A program made the translations under genes and the position numbers. From Shewanella woodyi ATCC 51908 (GTDB taxonomy: Bacteria; Pseudomonadota; Gammaproteobacteria; Enterobacterales; Shewanellaceae), in the NCBI RefSeq assembly GCF_000019525.1, contig NC_010506.1, forward strand, positions 5,332,001 through 5,396,000: a DNA stretch of 64,000 nt, given 5' to 3'. Numbering within the stretch: the first letter of the stretch is position 1; the number at the start of each line of letters is the position of its first letter. This document shows, in pieces, positions 45,997 through 55,366 of this stretch. The notes below the pieces were generated by a model. That model saw only the letters and a program-made list of their open reading frames with translations, made no database searches and was not told the DNA's origin.

Positions 45997-46971
45997 CTAA
46001 AGAACAAAGCTATCGACCATAGTAACCATGCGGCCAATTTCCGGCTTAGTGATTGTGTCATTGGCTCCTAAGGCCAACGCTTTTCCTCGGTTATCTTCAC
46101 TCATCAGTGATGAGAACATAACAATCGGCATAGTCTTATAGGACGGCTTGTCTCTGAGACGCTTAAGCAGATGTAATCCATCCATTCTTGGCATCTCCAC
46201 ATCCGAAATAATCCCACTCACCATCTCACTGACTGAGGCACCAGCTTCCTCTGCGAGTCGCTCAAACTCCTCCAACATCTCCAACGCATCACCACCATCT
46301 TTGGCGGTGATAATGTTATAGCCTGCTGTTCGAAGGGTATTTTCTATCATCTTACGAATAAAGGCTGAGTCATCGACGATCAGTATGGTTTTAGCCTCAC
46401 GCTTAGCTAGCATCTCGTCATTAATCACCACAGTCTTATCAAGGGTCACATCATATTTATCCATGCTCAGTTCAGGATTGATATCAGCGATGATCTTTTC
46501 AAAATCCAGCACCATGATAAGGTGTCCTTCACGGCGAACCACTGCAACAACGCAGTCCTGCTCCCCCGCTTCCAAAAATTGGCTGGGAGACTCAACCTGC
46601 TCCCATGAAACACGATGAATACTGCGAACACTGTCAATTAAGAAACCATTAATCATTCGATTAAAATCGGTCACTATTACAACTTTGTGCTCTAAATCGT
46701 TTTGAGTCGGGATCCCAAGCCATCCAGCAAGATCCACTAAAGGAATAAGGTTATCCCGCAGAGAGAAGACCCCCACCATATGGGATTGCGCATTTGGATA
46801 ATCTGACGTATCAGGCACTCTGATAACCTCACGAACCTTGGCCACATTGATCCCATAATGGCAGACTTTATGCCCACCTCCCGCTAATGTCTTATGTAGA
46901 TGAAACTCAATAATTTCAAGTTCATTGGTTCCACTTTCAGTCAGAATTTCCGATTTCTTTAATTCACTCAT
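45997..46971 (-). CDS. cheV: Chemotaxis coupling protein CheV
   Basis: A 324-residue two-domain protein: a CheW-like domain (about 18-170; GVFSLRDNLIPLVDLAGWLG) and a response-regulator receiver (about 195-320) with ILIVDDSAFIRKMIENTLR and phospho-acceptor Asp257 in ISDVEMPRMDG, plus the late Lys in NDTITKPEIG. CheV couples receptors to CheA and is thought to act in adaptation. It converges on the chemoreceptor gene; the pair may work together, though this is only proximity. Confidence 0.94.
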   Translation of the reverse strand: MSELKKSEILTESGTNELEIIEFHLHKTLAGGGHKVCHYGINVAKVREVIRVPDTSDYPNAQSHMVGVFSLRDNLIPLVDLAGWLGIPTQNDLEHKVVIVTDFNRMINGFLIDSVRSIHRVSWEQVESPSQFLEAGEQDCVVAVVRREGHLIMVLDFEKIIADINPELSMDKYDVTLDKTVVINDEMLAKREAKTILIVDDSAFIRKMIENTLRTAGYNIITAKDGGDALEMLEEFERLAEEAGASVSEMVSGIISDVEMPRMDGLHLLKRLRDKPSYKTMPIVMFSSLMSEDNRGKALALGANDTITKPEIGRMVTMVDSFVL

Positions 46972-47172
46972 ACTCAGTACTCAAATATGCTCAAGGCTGC
47001 TTAAGCCGGAAGGAGAAATAAATAGCTATTACTAGTATAGGAAGGGAATCGCGCTTTATGTATTTTAGTTAGTCGATAAAAATAAGGGAGATACAGATAT
47101 TCAGCCCATCAGCATTCACTTGAGGCTTAATCACAGATCTTTGGCATTATTCAACCACGGGGAGTAGCAGCG

Positions 47173-47676
47173 CTACTTTACCTCTCGGTAGGTCTCACTC
47201 TCCCAGTCAAACTGATACTCTACCCCTTGCCATTGATAAATGGTGTGACCATTTTTTTGTATAGCACGGGCATTAGCAGGTAAGCTTTTTAAACCTGAGG
47301 CGAACTGAACACTGGTGGTGACCTGCTCTGGAGCTGAAATAACTTTAGGCACTGCGGGCTTTGTATACGTGTTGCGATAGTTATCACGATAACGATATGG
47401 ATAACCCCAGTTATTACGCCAATATGGCCGATACCAAGGTCTATTCCAATAATAACTGTGATTATTCCAATAAGGCGAGCCAGTTCCTACCCCCAAACCC
47501 CAGCGCCAACCGCTACTGTAATTTGGATAATGGTTACCCCAACTACTACTCCAGCTGGGTTGCACCCAAACATTGCTGCTCCAATTGAAACGGTCATTGG
47601 CCTGCACGCTTAGGCTAGGAAGAGTCAGTAAAGCAGAGAAAACAATAACTTGCCCTAATCCAGATAATCTACTCAT
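47173..47676 (-). CDS. Aromatic- and Asn-rich secreted protein, unknown function
   Basis: A 167-residue protein with a signal peptide (MSRLSGLGQVIVFSALLTLPS...VQA). The mature part is very rich in Trp, Tyr, Asn, Ser and Arg (about residues 30-100, such as YYWNRPWYRPYWRNNWGYPY), then a small C-terminal domain with GLKSLPANARAIQKNGHTIY and YQFDWESETYREVK. ATG at 47676 has AGGAG seven bases upstream. This composition resembles periplasmic or outer-membrane proteins of the DUF6515 kind, but I am not certain of the family. Confidence 0.7.
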   Translation of the reverse strand: MSRLSGLGQVIVFSALLTLPSLSVQANDRFNWSSNVWVQPSWSSSWGNHYPNYSSGWRWGLGVGTGSPYWNNHSYYWNRPWYRPYWRNNWGYPYRYRDNYRNTYTKPAVPKVISAPEQVTTSVQFASGLKSLPANARAIQKNGHTIYQWQGVEYQFDWESETYREVK

Positions 47677-47746
47677 CTCTATTCTCCTCACACAGCTCTA
47701 TAGCAACTCAACATCCATATTACTCCTATTTTCAGCAAGAAGTTAT

Positions 47747-48062
47747 ATACCAATCGGTATAAAGATGTGATCGCTCAGCGAGAGTTTAGCGCTTCTGAGG
47801 CAAGGTCATTAAATGCTCCTGCATTAATGACATTCACCACATCCATGTGGTTTGCAACGAGTGAGGAACATAGTTGTTCTACGTTTAAGCTCGTTAACAC
47901 CGCATCGGATGCGCTAAAACTCGCCTGTAAGGAGTGTTTTTGGCTGCCTACTTCTGCGTTGAATTAACTCATAAGGGAATCACCATTCTGTCATTCATTC
48001 GCCTTGAATTAGTTTGCCAAAAAAAACTCTGAGTAGATCACTTTCTTATACCGATTGGTATT
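47747..48062. mobile_element. MITE-like element B (316 bp) with an extra internal module
   Basis: Same ends and nearly the same sequence as element A: ATACCAATCGGTATA at 47747 and its complement ending at 48061. At 47806-47854 it carries 49 bases absent from A, made of two small hairpins (TCATTAAATGC / GCATTAATGA and CCACAT / ATGTGG). It fills most of the gap upstream of ubiD. Confidence 0.75.
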
Positions 48063-48166
48063 ACCTCTGACTTATCTATTTATCGACTATTTAAAGCAGT
48101 TAAACATGTGTACTAAAAATGCTATAGTGCGCGCAATATCACATTTATAAGCAGGGTTATTTCCAC

Positions 48167-49648
48167 ATGAGTTTTAAGGATTTACGCAGTTTTATAGACC
48201 ACCTAGAAAGCCAAGGTGAACTAAAGCGTATTAGCCATCCGGTCGATCCTAATCTTGAAATGACAGAGATCGCCGATCGCGTGTTACGCGCTAAAGGGCC
48301 AGCCCTGTTATTTGAAAACCCTGTAGGCAATGATATGCCTGTTTTAGCTAACCTTTTTGGTACGCCAAAACGCGTTGCTATGGCATTGGGTAAAGAGGAC
48401 CCCCTCGCACTAAGAGAGGTCGGTGAGCTATTGGCTTTTCTGAAAGAACCTGAGCCACCTAGAGGGTTTAAAGACGCGATCGCTAAGATCCCCATGTTTA
48501 AGCAAGCCCTAAACATGCCACCTAAGACAGTCCGCAATCCGCCCTGCCAGCAAGTAGTCAAAACGGGAGAGGAGGTCGATCTCACTAAACTCCCCATTCA
48601 GCACTGCTGGCCTGGTGATGTCGCCCCGCTAGTGACTTGGGGATTAACCATCACTAAGGGACCTCGCCAAAAGCGCCAAAACTTAGGGATCTACCGTCAG
48701 CAGCTTCTCGGGAGAGACAAACTGATAATGCGCTGGCTCGATCACCGTGGTGGTGCATTAGATTTTAAAGATTTTAAAGAGAAACACCCAGGTGAACGCT
48801 ACCCAGTCGTCGTTGCCTTAGGTTCAGATCCTGTGACCATTTTAGGCGCGGTAACTCCAGTACCAGACTCCATGAGCGAGTATGCTTTTGCAGGCCTTCT
48901 GCGCGGTGAGCGCACCGATGTCTGCAAGGCGATAAGCTGCGATTTAGAGGTACCGGCCACTAGTGAGATCATTCTCGAAGGTTATATTGACCCTGATGAG
49001 ATGGCAGAAGAGGGTCCCTATGGTGATCACACGGGTTACTATAATGAGACTGACTCATTCCCTGTCTTTACCGTGACCCATATTACCCACAGAAAAGATG
49101 CCATCTACCACAGTACCTACACAGGCCGTCCACCTGATGAGCCGGCTATGCTAGGTGTCGCACTTAATGAAGTGTTCGTGCCTATCTTACGTAAGCAGTA
49201 TCCAGAAATTATCGACTTTTATCTGCCACCTGAAGGTTGCTCCTACAGAATGGCCGTGATCTCCATACGTAAACAGTACCCGGGTCATGCTAAACGGGTC
49301 ATGATGGGTGCTTGGTCATTCCTGCGTCAGTTTATGTACACTAAATTTATCGTCGTAGTAGATGAGGATGTGAACTGCCGAGATTGGAACGATGTCATCT
49401 GGGCCATCACCACGCGCATGGATCCTAAACGTGATACTGTAATGATAGAGAACACACCTATCGATTACCTCGATTTCGCCTCTCCGGTTGCAGGACTCGG
49501 CTCTAAGATGGGCATGGATGCAACCAATAAGTGGGAAGGTGAAACCGATCGCGAATGGGGAACACCTATCGTCATGGATCAAGCGGTAAAAGATAAAGTT
49601 GACCAGATCTGGGCCGACTTGGGCATAGATGACGCCCCTACCCTATAA
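48167..49648 (+). CDS. ubiD: 4-hydroxy-3-polyprenylbenzoate decarboxylase UbiD
   Basis: A 493-residue UbiD family enzyme that decarboxylates the polyprenyl-hydroxybenzoate intermediate of ubiquinone synthesis, using prenylated FMN supplied by UbiX. It begins [20 protein letters not shown]; the catalytic Glu-Arg-Glu region is seen in [20 protein letters not shown]. Length matches E. coli UbiD. It is 53 bases before fre, the same order as in other gammaproteobacteria. Confidence 0.96.
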   Translation: MSFKDLRSFIDHLESQGELKRISHPVDPNLEMTEIADRVLRAKGPALLFENPVGNDMPVLANLFGTPKRVAMALGKEDPLALREVGELLAFLKEPEPPRGFKDAIAKIPMFKQALNMPPKTVRNPPCQQVVKTGEEVDLTKLPIQHCWPGDVAPLVTWGLTITKGPRQKRQNLGIYRQQLLGRDKLIMRWLDHRGGALDFKDFKEKHPGERYPVVVALGSDPVTILGAVTPVPDSMSEYAFAGLLRGERTDVCKAISCDLEVPATSEIILEGYIDPDEMAEEGPYGDHTGYYNETDSFPVFTVTHITHRKDAIYHSTYTGRPPDEPAMLGVALNEVFVPILRKQYPEIIDFYLPPEGCSYRMAVISIRKQYPGHAKRVMMGAWSFLRQFMYTKFIVVVDEDVNCRDWNDVIWAITTRMDPKRDTVMIENTPIDYLDFASPVAGLGSKMGMDATNKWEGETDREWGTPIVMDQAVKDKVDQIWADLGIDDAPTL

Positions 49649-49701
49649 TTTTACCAATATAGCTATTAAACCTCCAAAGAGGGGTAAATAAAGGAAGTTA
49701 G

Positions 49702-50412
49702 ATGAACACCATTCGTTGTCAGATAGAGAAAGTGACCCCATTTAATGATGCGGTCTACCAAATCATTCTTAAGCCTGAAACCGCTTTCCAATTTAAAGCG
49801 GGCCAATATCTTTGTGTCGTTATGGGAGAAAAGGACAAGCGTCCATTCTCTATCGCATCCGCTCCAGACTCAGAACATATCGAATTACACATAGGTGCAG
49901 CGGTTAGCGAAAGCTACCCAATGCAGGTTGTAGAGCGTATGAAGGAGTGCATGCAAAATGGTGCTTATATCGATGTTGAAGTCCCAGGCGGAGAAGCGCA
50001 CCTACGCCACGAGAGTGAACGACCACGTTTGATGATCGCCGGAGGCACAGGCTTCTCCTATATCAAGAGTATTATCGAACACCAGATAGCCTTAGATCAG
50101 AAAATTCCTACCACCCTCTATTGGGGATGCCGCAATCAAGATGCCATGTACTACGAAGAGATTGCAAGGCAGTGGCATGATGCGCACCCGTGGATGCAAT
50201 TTGTCCCTGTAATTGAGCAAGCTGGTGATGATTGGAAAGGAAAAGAGGCCAACCTACTGGATCAGATCCGCGCTGATTTTGTCAGCTTAAATGGATACGA
50301 CATCTATATCGCAGGTCGTTTCGATATGGTCGGCGCCGCACGTGAAGTGTTCCGCTCAATTGGTGTCGAAGAGGATCACCTCTATGGTGATGCCTTTGCA
50401 TTTATCAAGTAG
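49702..50412 (+). CDS. fre: NAD(P)H-flavin reductase Fre
   Basis: A 236-residue ferredoxin-reductase-fold enzyme that reduces free FMN and riboflavin with NAD(P)H. The flavin motif RPFSIASAP (about 52-60) and nucleotide motif IAGGTGFSYIKSI (about 113-125) are intact, and IAGRFDMVGAAREVF is near the C terminus. Gene order ubiD-fre suggests it could supply reduced flavin for the UbiX/UbiD system; that is inference. A strong terminator follows. Confidence 0.94.
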   Translation: MNTIRCQIEKVTPFNDAVYQIILKPETAFQFKAGQYLCVVMGEKDKRPFSIASAPDSEHIELHIGAAVSESYPMQVVERMKECMQNGAYIDVEVPGGEAHLRHESERPRLMIAGGTGFSYIKSIIEHQIALDQKIPTTLYWGCRNQDAMYYEEIARQWHDAHPWMQFVPVIEQAGDDWKGKEANLLDQIRADFVSLNGYDIYIAGRFDMVGAAREVFRSIGVEEDHLYGDAFAFIK

Positions 50413-50430
50413 ATAAACACCGTCTATAGG

Positions 50431-50464
50431 AGACCTCAAACTTGTGAGTTTGAGGTCTCTTTTT
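50431..50464 (+). terminator. Intrinsic terminator after fre
   Basis: AGACCTCAAACT (50431-50442) pairs perfectly with AGTTTGAGGTCT (50447-50458), 4-base loop, then CTTTTT. Confidence 0.9.
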
Positions 50465-50550
50465 AATTAGTCTATTTGGCTTATTTTATATTTAATGATT
50501 AGTGGGTAACCATAGCCTCTCTTTAGTCTACAGCCTGCGGCTCACTGAAT

Positions 50551-50629
50551 GTGTAGGTATTTCTGCGAACCGCCGCAAGCACCTCCATATAAACATCCCT
50601 TTTTTAAAAGCTCGCAGCCGTACCTACAC
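50551..50629. repeat. 79-bp interrupted inverted repeat (REP-like)
   Basis: GTGTAGGTA (50551-50559) and TACCTACAC (50621-50629) are perfect inverses. Three bases inside each, CTGCGA (50563-50568) and TCGCAG (50612-50617) are inverses too. It lies between fre and the sir regulator and touches the regulator's stop codon. Confidence 0.6.
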
Positions 50630-51939
50630 TATAATTCAACCTTCTCATATTTGGTCCAGACGATGATATTTCCCATCAGAGGGACCACCCAAACAGAAGT
50701 TTGGTTGTCGCTGTGAATGCGGTAGTAAAATAGCTCTTCATCGCGAATATTGTGCTTTCTTATCTCACGGTAAAAGTGCATCGCCGATGCGCTGACAACA
50801 TCTGGTTTAATCAAATCTTTCTGAGTAACCTTCACATAGAAGACATCTACATTTAGGTTATCTATCTTCTCTTGATACTGCTCAAACTCACCGCGTACCT
50901 GATATTTAATCGGCGTAGTTAAACAATCCTCATCTGTAATGCAGGTTGAGGAGTAAAACTTTCCGCGATTCTCCTCTCCATAAACCAGAGATATGCCCAG
51001 ATCTGCGCGCACCAACAGCTCATTCGCCACAGGGAAGTAGATATCACCGTGATAATGATGCTCAATAAACTCAGGTTCAACGGACTTTATCTTCTCTTTC
51101 TCTTCAAATACCACATGTGCTGGCAGCAGTACTCGGTTATAACGGATCCGCTTCTCCATCGCTCGGCTTAACTTCATAAACTCCTTCATGTCTAAACCAG
51201 CGGGCGTTAATCCGATCGCCGCCAGATTGATCATCTGATCACTAATACAGTGACCATCTCTATCCGTCTCGCAACTGGCGAATGAGTAATGCTCTCCATC
51301 GGTAAATGCATAAGCACTAAAGTTATCAATGCTGGTGATCTGATTAGTTTCCGGCGCAATATGTTTCTGCCACATAGAGGGATGAAGCCTATCTTCCCCA
51401 TCTGGGTAGATAAGCTGTGCATTCTCATTAGTACCGCCTAAGTTCAACGGGATCTGTTTATCTGAACGCCACTTGCCTGTCTCCTGCATCACGTTGTAGC
51501 TATCACTGCTAAGCCAAGCCCATGCGATCAGTGCCAGCAACACCACTATCCCACCAAGCTTAACGATTAACGACACATCAAACAGCGCCGTTTTTATCGA
51601 CTCGGCATCATTAACCGCCAACATCTTCACATGGGATTTTATCGAGATATGTAACTGATACCCTCTTCTGGCAACGGTTTTAAGTTGCACCTCAGGGTAG
51701 GGCTCAAGCTTCTTTCTAAGGGTGCTGACACATTGGGTTAGGGAGGTAGCAGCAACGACACGGTCAGGCCAGCCCACTTGCAGCAACACATCTTTATCAC
51801 ATATTGCATCGGGTGTTGTGAGCAGATGAGAGAGAATGGCAGATTCGGAAAAAGTGAGCCCTATTGTCGTTCGAGTCACACGATCGACAAGTTGGTTAGC
51901 TTCACAGTCTAATTCCAAATAAGGAGTAACTTTTAACAA
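50629..51939 (-). CDS. Membrane-anchored winged-helix regulator (CadC/ToxR type)
   Basis: About 436 residues: N-terminal OmpR/CadC-type winged helix (LTFSESAILSHLL, VVAATSLTQCVSTLRKKLEP, LKTVARRGYQL; about residues 1-100), one membrane helix (about 128-146) and a large periplasmic domain with cysteines (ASCETDRDGHC, STCITDEDCL). TTG at 51939 is preferred because AGAGG sits six bases upstream and the protein then begins right at the domain; an ATG at 51987 has no ribosome site. It lies downstream of the sir genes on the same strand after a 267-base gap. In S. oneidensis a regulator gene holds the same place. Control of sir by sensing in the periplasm is inferred. Confidence 0.83.
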   Translation of the reverse strand: MLKVTPYLELDCEANQLVDRVTRTTIGLTFSESAILSHLLTTPDAICDKDVLLQVGWPDRVVAATSLTQCVSTLRKKLEPYPEVQLKTVARRGYQLHISIKSHVKMLAVNDAESIKTALFDVSLIVKLGGIVVLLALIAWAWLSSDSYNVMQETGKWRSDKQIPLNLGGTNENAQLIYPDGEDRLHPSMWQKHIAPETNQITSIDNFSAYAFTDGEHYSFASCETDRDGHCISDQMINLAAIGLTPAGLDMKEFMKLSRAMEKRIRYNRVLLPAHVVFEEKEKIKSVEPEFIEHHYHGDIYFPVANELLVRADLGISLVYGEENRGKFYSSTCITDEDCLTTPIKYQVRGEFEQYQEKIDNLNVDVFYVKVTQKDLIKPDVVSASAMHFYREIRKHNIRDEELFYYRIHSDNQTSVWVVPLMGNIIVWTKYEKVEL

Positions 51940-52050
51940 CTTACACCTCTTTATCCCCCCTTGATTCCACAAGCCATGCTCAAGCATTGATACAGAAGGA
52001 GGGTTAAATACTTATTAATACGAATAATGTTATTTTCAAGCGAAAGATAC

Positions 52051-52066
52051 TGTGATTACTAGCGCA
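52051..52066. promoter_or_regulatory. Possible CRP site upstream of the regulator gene
   Basis: TGTGATTACTAGCGCA has a perfect left half (TGTGA) and a 3-of-5 right half of the CRP consensus, 112 bases upstream of the regulator TTG. CRP controls anaerobic respiration in Shewanella. Weak on its own. Confidence 0.25.
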
Positions 52067-52206
52067 AATCAAACTTATCTTCACACAAGATTATGCTTAT
52101 TTTCACATACGTGAGCTCACTCTCGCAAAACCCCAACAGATGATCCTATTTGCCTACACAGATACCAGAAAATCAAATAGATCACTAGGTTAGCTAACAT
52201 TCAATA

Positions 52207-53055
52207 TTATAAGCTTTTGCGTCTAAACAGCTGATAAGATACTGCCATCAATATACAGATCCACACAAGCATAGAAGCATATAACCCCTCTAACGCCCAA
52301 GAGGTTCCATTAAGCAGTGATAACCCCTCTCTCGAATCGATCGCCATCTCATTCACTGCTCGGTATAGATCCGTAGGATTCAGAGCGATCAACAGATTTA
52401 ACACACTTTGATTAATGACGCTAAGCTCGGCCACCAGCACAGCCAACAGAAGCAAGTCATAAAGCAGCACAAACAGAAACCAGATAAAGAGTAAACTGCC
52501 CACTGCTCTGGCCTTCTCTGTGGCGCGCAGGCTCACCGTATACCCTACCAAGATAAAAGTAAGTGCAAGTAGGAAACTACTTAAGATGAATTGCATAAAT
52601 ACCAGTAAGGTCTCCATGACTGAATAAGTCTCCCCCAACAGCAACAGCAATATGCCAGTGCCGCCAAAAGCAAAAGAGATACTCACGAACATGACAACAC
52701 CGTGGCCTAGCAGCTTACCTAAGATGATCTGAAATCGTGTCAGCGGATAGGAGAGCAGCAACAGCAAAGTTCCCGCTTCATCCTCTCCCACAAAAGCGTC
52801 ATAACTGAGCAAAATGGCCGCCAAGGGGATAATAAATACAGACACGGTCGACAGACTCGTCATTAGGTTTGGCAACGTGGGAAGTGCCAAGGTGCCAGTT
52901 ATTGCGCTACCAGCAAATGTAATGCTTAAGGATAAGACAATAAAAATAAGTGAAATAAAGCTTATCCAGCGGTTTCGAAAGCTGTCCTTAATCTCCTTGG
53001 CAGCGATAATAAACACAGGTGAATTAAGTGAAGTCATAGCTAACATGTTATGCAT
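52207..53055 (-). CDS. nosY: NosY-like ABC transporter permease
   Basis: A 282-residue ABC-2 type permease with about six membrane helices. The N terminus VFIIAAKEIKDSFRNRWI and the segment AILLSYDAFVGEDEAGTLLLLLSYPL match NosY. It overlaps the ATPase gene by eight bases. It is last of the NosL/D/F/Y-type set in the sir cluster, proposed to export a maturation factor or copper/sulfur species for the periplasmic enzyme. The symbol indicates family only. Confidence 0.9.
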   Translation of the reverse strand: MHNMLAMTSLNSPVFIIAAKEIKDSFRNRWISFISLIFIVLSLSITFAGSAITGTLALPTLPNLMTSLSTVSVFIIPLAAILLSYDAFVGEDEAGTLLLLLSYPLTRFQIILGKLLGHGVVMFVSISFAFGGTGILLLLLGETYSVMETLLVFMQFILSSFLLALTFILVGYTVSLRATEKARAVGSLLFIWFLFVLLYDLLLLAVLVAELSVINQSVLNLLIALNPTDLYRAVNEMAIDSREGLSLLNGTSWALEGLYASMLVWICILMAVSYQLFRRKSL

Positions 53056-54031
53056 TTCTCATTTTCAAAAACTGACTGGAAAGACGAGTCAATATTGACT
53101 CTTTTGGCGTTATTCTCGTGGTCAGCTCCGAGCCAATATGACTGTCCATATCATGACCTATAAAGTGACGATAGATCTGGGTAAGCCCAGGCTTGCTCAG
53201 CGAAAAATCAAACTTGCCATATTGAGAGGTTAAACATCGCACCACCTGCTCCTGCTGTTCAACGTCAAAATGCAGAGCATCATCTTGATACAGGCTAAGC
53301 AAGCTTGGCTCCTGCTTAACGACTTGAGCCAAGCCGTCACACTTGAGCTCAATCTTTAGCCCACTTTGCAACCTAAGTTGATTCAGATCCCCCAAGGCTA
53401 AACGCTCACCTTTGGCCATGATCATTGCCATATCGATATGGGGCTCAATGAGTGATAGCTCGTGGGTACAGACAATCACAGCGCAGCCTGTTTTTTTCAG
53501 TTCGGCAATCTTGCCATAGAGAAATTGTGATGCCTGGGGATCTAGACCTACCGTCGGTTCATCTAACATAAGAATATCGGGCTCAGATAAAATAGCCTGA
53601 GCAAAACCCAGGCGCTGCTTCATCCCTTTAGAGTAAGTTTTCAGCTGCCTATTTTTGGCGTAACCTAGGCCAAACTCCTCAATAAGAGTGGCCACTTTGG
53701 CTTTAGTAACCCCTTTAAGCGCTGCAAAATAGGTTAAGATCTCCTCGCCGGTTAACTTATCGTAAAAACTAACGTTCTCAGGCAGATAACCCAGCCGTAC
53801 ACGACTCTCTCTAGATGATAAGCATTGCCCAGCCCCCATCAGCGACACTTCACCCGACTCAGGAGTGATCAGGCCTAAAATTATCTTTATTAGGGTCGAC
53901 TTACCCGCCCCATTGTGGCCCAGAAGGGCCATGGTTTGCCCCTGTTCAACGCTAAAGCTTACCTGTCTCAAGGCGCTAAAATCACCAAAGTGATGGCTCA
54001 CCTCATTCACACTGACAGCACTATTTCCCAT
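53048..54031 (-). CDS. nosF: NosF-like ABC transporter ATPase
   Basis: A 327-residue ABC ATPase: Walker A LLGHNGAGKSTLIKI (about 36-50), signature YSKGMKQRLGFAQAI (about 132-146), Walker B DILMLDEPTVGLD and the switch His in IVCTHELSLIEPH. The C-terminal 100 residues are an accessory domain as in NosF. ATG at 54031 starts MGNSAVSVNEV and overlaps the NosD-like stop by 11 bases; the frame extends to 54070 without support. Confidence 0.92.
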   Translation of the reverse strand: MGNSAVSVNEVSHHFGDFSALRQVSFSVEQGQTMALLGHNGAGKSTLIKIILGLITPESGEVSLMGAGQCLSSRESRVRLGYLPENVSFYDKLTGEEILTYFAALKGVTKAKVATLIEEFGLGYAKNRQLKTYSKGMKQRLGFAQAILSEPDILMLDEPTVGLDPQASQFLYGKIAELKKTGCAVIVCTHELSLIEPHIDMAMIMAKGERLALGDLNQLRLQSGLKIELKCDGLAQVVKQEPSLLSLYQDDALHFDVEQQEQVVRCLTSQYGKFDFSLSKPGLTQIYRHFIGHDMDSHIGSELTTRITPKESILTRLSSQFLKMRNA

Positions 54032-55364
54032 AAAAAATCCCACCGAAAGAGAGGGAGTCACTCTCCACAATAGTCATATCTGACTCATCAATAAACCCTG
54101 AGCTGGCGCTAGGAGTTGATAGCGGGAAGCTGTCGATAATGCCGGTGTCTTCGACAATATCGAACTCACGTTGCGCCCACTTAAGTAACATCACTATCGG
54201 ACTTCCCATCAAAAAATTCGCTTCAGGGTAGAGCCAAAACAGACGGTCCAGATTATCATTAGGCCGATAAACATCTTGCCCCACCTGCAGACCAGCCCTA
54301 GGCCAAGACTGGTAACTACTCCAATAGTTGCCACGGCCGCCATAACTCCACTCCAGCAGAGCATCTCCTACATATTTAACTTGAGACTGGTTATCGATAA
54401 ATCGATTCTCAAATACTCGGTTGCCCTCGCCCCCCATCGCCATATAGATGCCGATATCATTTTGGGAAAACTGGTTATTCCAAACTAAATTGTCTCTAGC
54501 ACCATAGATAAAGACGCCTTTGCCCTCACGGCCCAGCTCCACCTTTTCACTGGGATTAGACACAAGCTCCGCCTCATTAGACTCTATCAAGCAAAGACTG
54601 GTCATATTGAGCAGTACCCCAAAATCCAATGCGTGGGAAACCCGGTTATGGTGAAGGTTAATAGACTTAGAGCTCATCAGCGCATAACCCCCCTCAACAT
54701 GGCGACTGACATTGCCAAACGCCTCGTCTGAGTGGGTATACATATAGTGGATGCCATATTGAAGATCTGAAAACTGATTATCAAACACCCGACTAAAACT
54801 GCCCGTTTCGAGATATATCCCATCACGAACCTTGGAGATACGATTGCCTGAAACCGATGGAGAGATAACATTAAGCAGGTAGATCCCATCACCTCTATCT
54901 AAGAAGTAGAGTTCGCCATTGCCTGTGATCGTATTTCCAGCGATGGTGATATGGCTTAAGGAGTCAGCGCTGATCCCAAAGCCATCTCCCTGAAATCGAT
55001 TGTGACTAATATCGGCTCTGTCTGCGCCTTCAAGTAGCCGAATACCTGAATCTTTCTCATAATGATCATTGCCCCAGTTGCGGATGCTCAACCCCGTCAC
55101 CACAACATCAGGGGCTGTAATGGTGATCGCACTCCCCTCTCCACCAGCATCGATAATGACCTCCCCTTCCATATCATTGGAGATAGAGAGCGGCTTATCG
55201 ATAACAAGAGCGCCTCGATATATGCCAGGGGCTAAGATCAGTTGATCATAAGGTTGTGCCCCTTGCAGTTGAGCATTGAGTGTTTGGGGATTATCAATAT
55301 AAAGAATCTCAGCTTGAATAAAGCATGAGAGCAGCAATAGACAACATCCCCCCAAATACCTCAT
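54021..55364 (-). CDS. nosD: NosD-like periplasmic beta-helix protein
   Basis: A 447-residue secreted protein: signal peptide (to about residue 18, FIQA), then a right-handed beta-helix of CASH/NosD repeats (ADISHNRFQGDGFGISADS, HITIAGNTITGNG, PSVSGNRISKVRDGIYLETG, IYMAMGGEGNRVFENRFI). The C-terminal segment (about 405-447) is extra. NosD works with NosF and NosY in maturing the copper site of N2O reductase; here the likely client is SirA. It begins two bases after the NosL-like gene. Confidence 0.9.
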   Translation of the reverse strand: MRYLGGCCLLLLSCFIQAEILYIDNPQTLNAQLQGAQPYDQLILAPGIYRGALVIDKPLSISNDMEGEVIIDAGGEGSAITITAPDVVVTGLSIRNWGNDHYEKDSGIRLLEGADRADISHNRFQGDGFGISADSLSHITIAGNTITGNGELYFLDRGDGIYLLNVISPSVSGNRISKVRDGIYLETGSFSRVFDNQFSDLQYGIHYMYTHSDEAFGNVSRHVEGGYALMSSKSINLHHNRVSHALDFGVLLNMTSLCLIESNEAELVSNPSEKVELGREGKGVFIYGARDNLVWNNQFSQNDIGIYMAMGGEGNRVFENRFIDNQSQVKYVGDALLEWSYGGRGNYWSSYQSWPRAGLQVGQDVYRPNDNLDRLFWLYPEANFLMGSPIVMLLKWAQREFDIVEDTGIIDSFPLSTPSASSGFIDESDMTIVESDSLSFGGIFYGK

Positions 55365-55366
55365 AT

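Noticed and set aside
47360..47600. Open frames on the plus strand rich in Tyr/Asn/Ser, opposite the aromatic-rich secreted protein
   Set aside because: They mirror the biased codons of the secreted protein gene and have no start signals.
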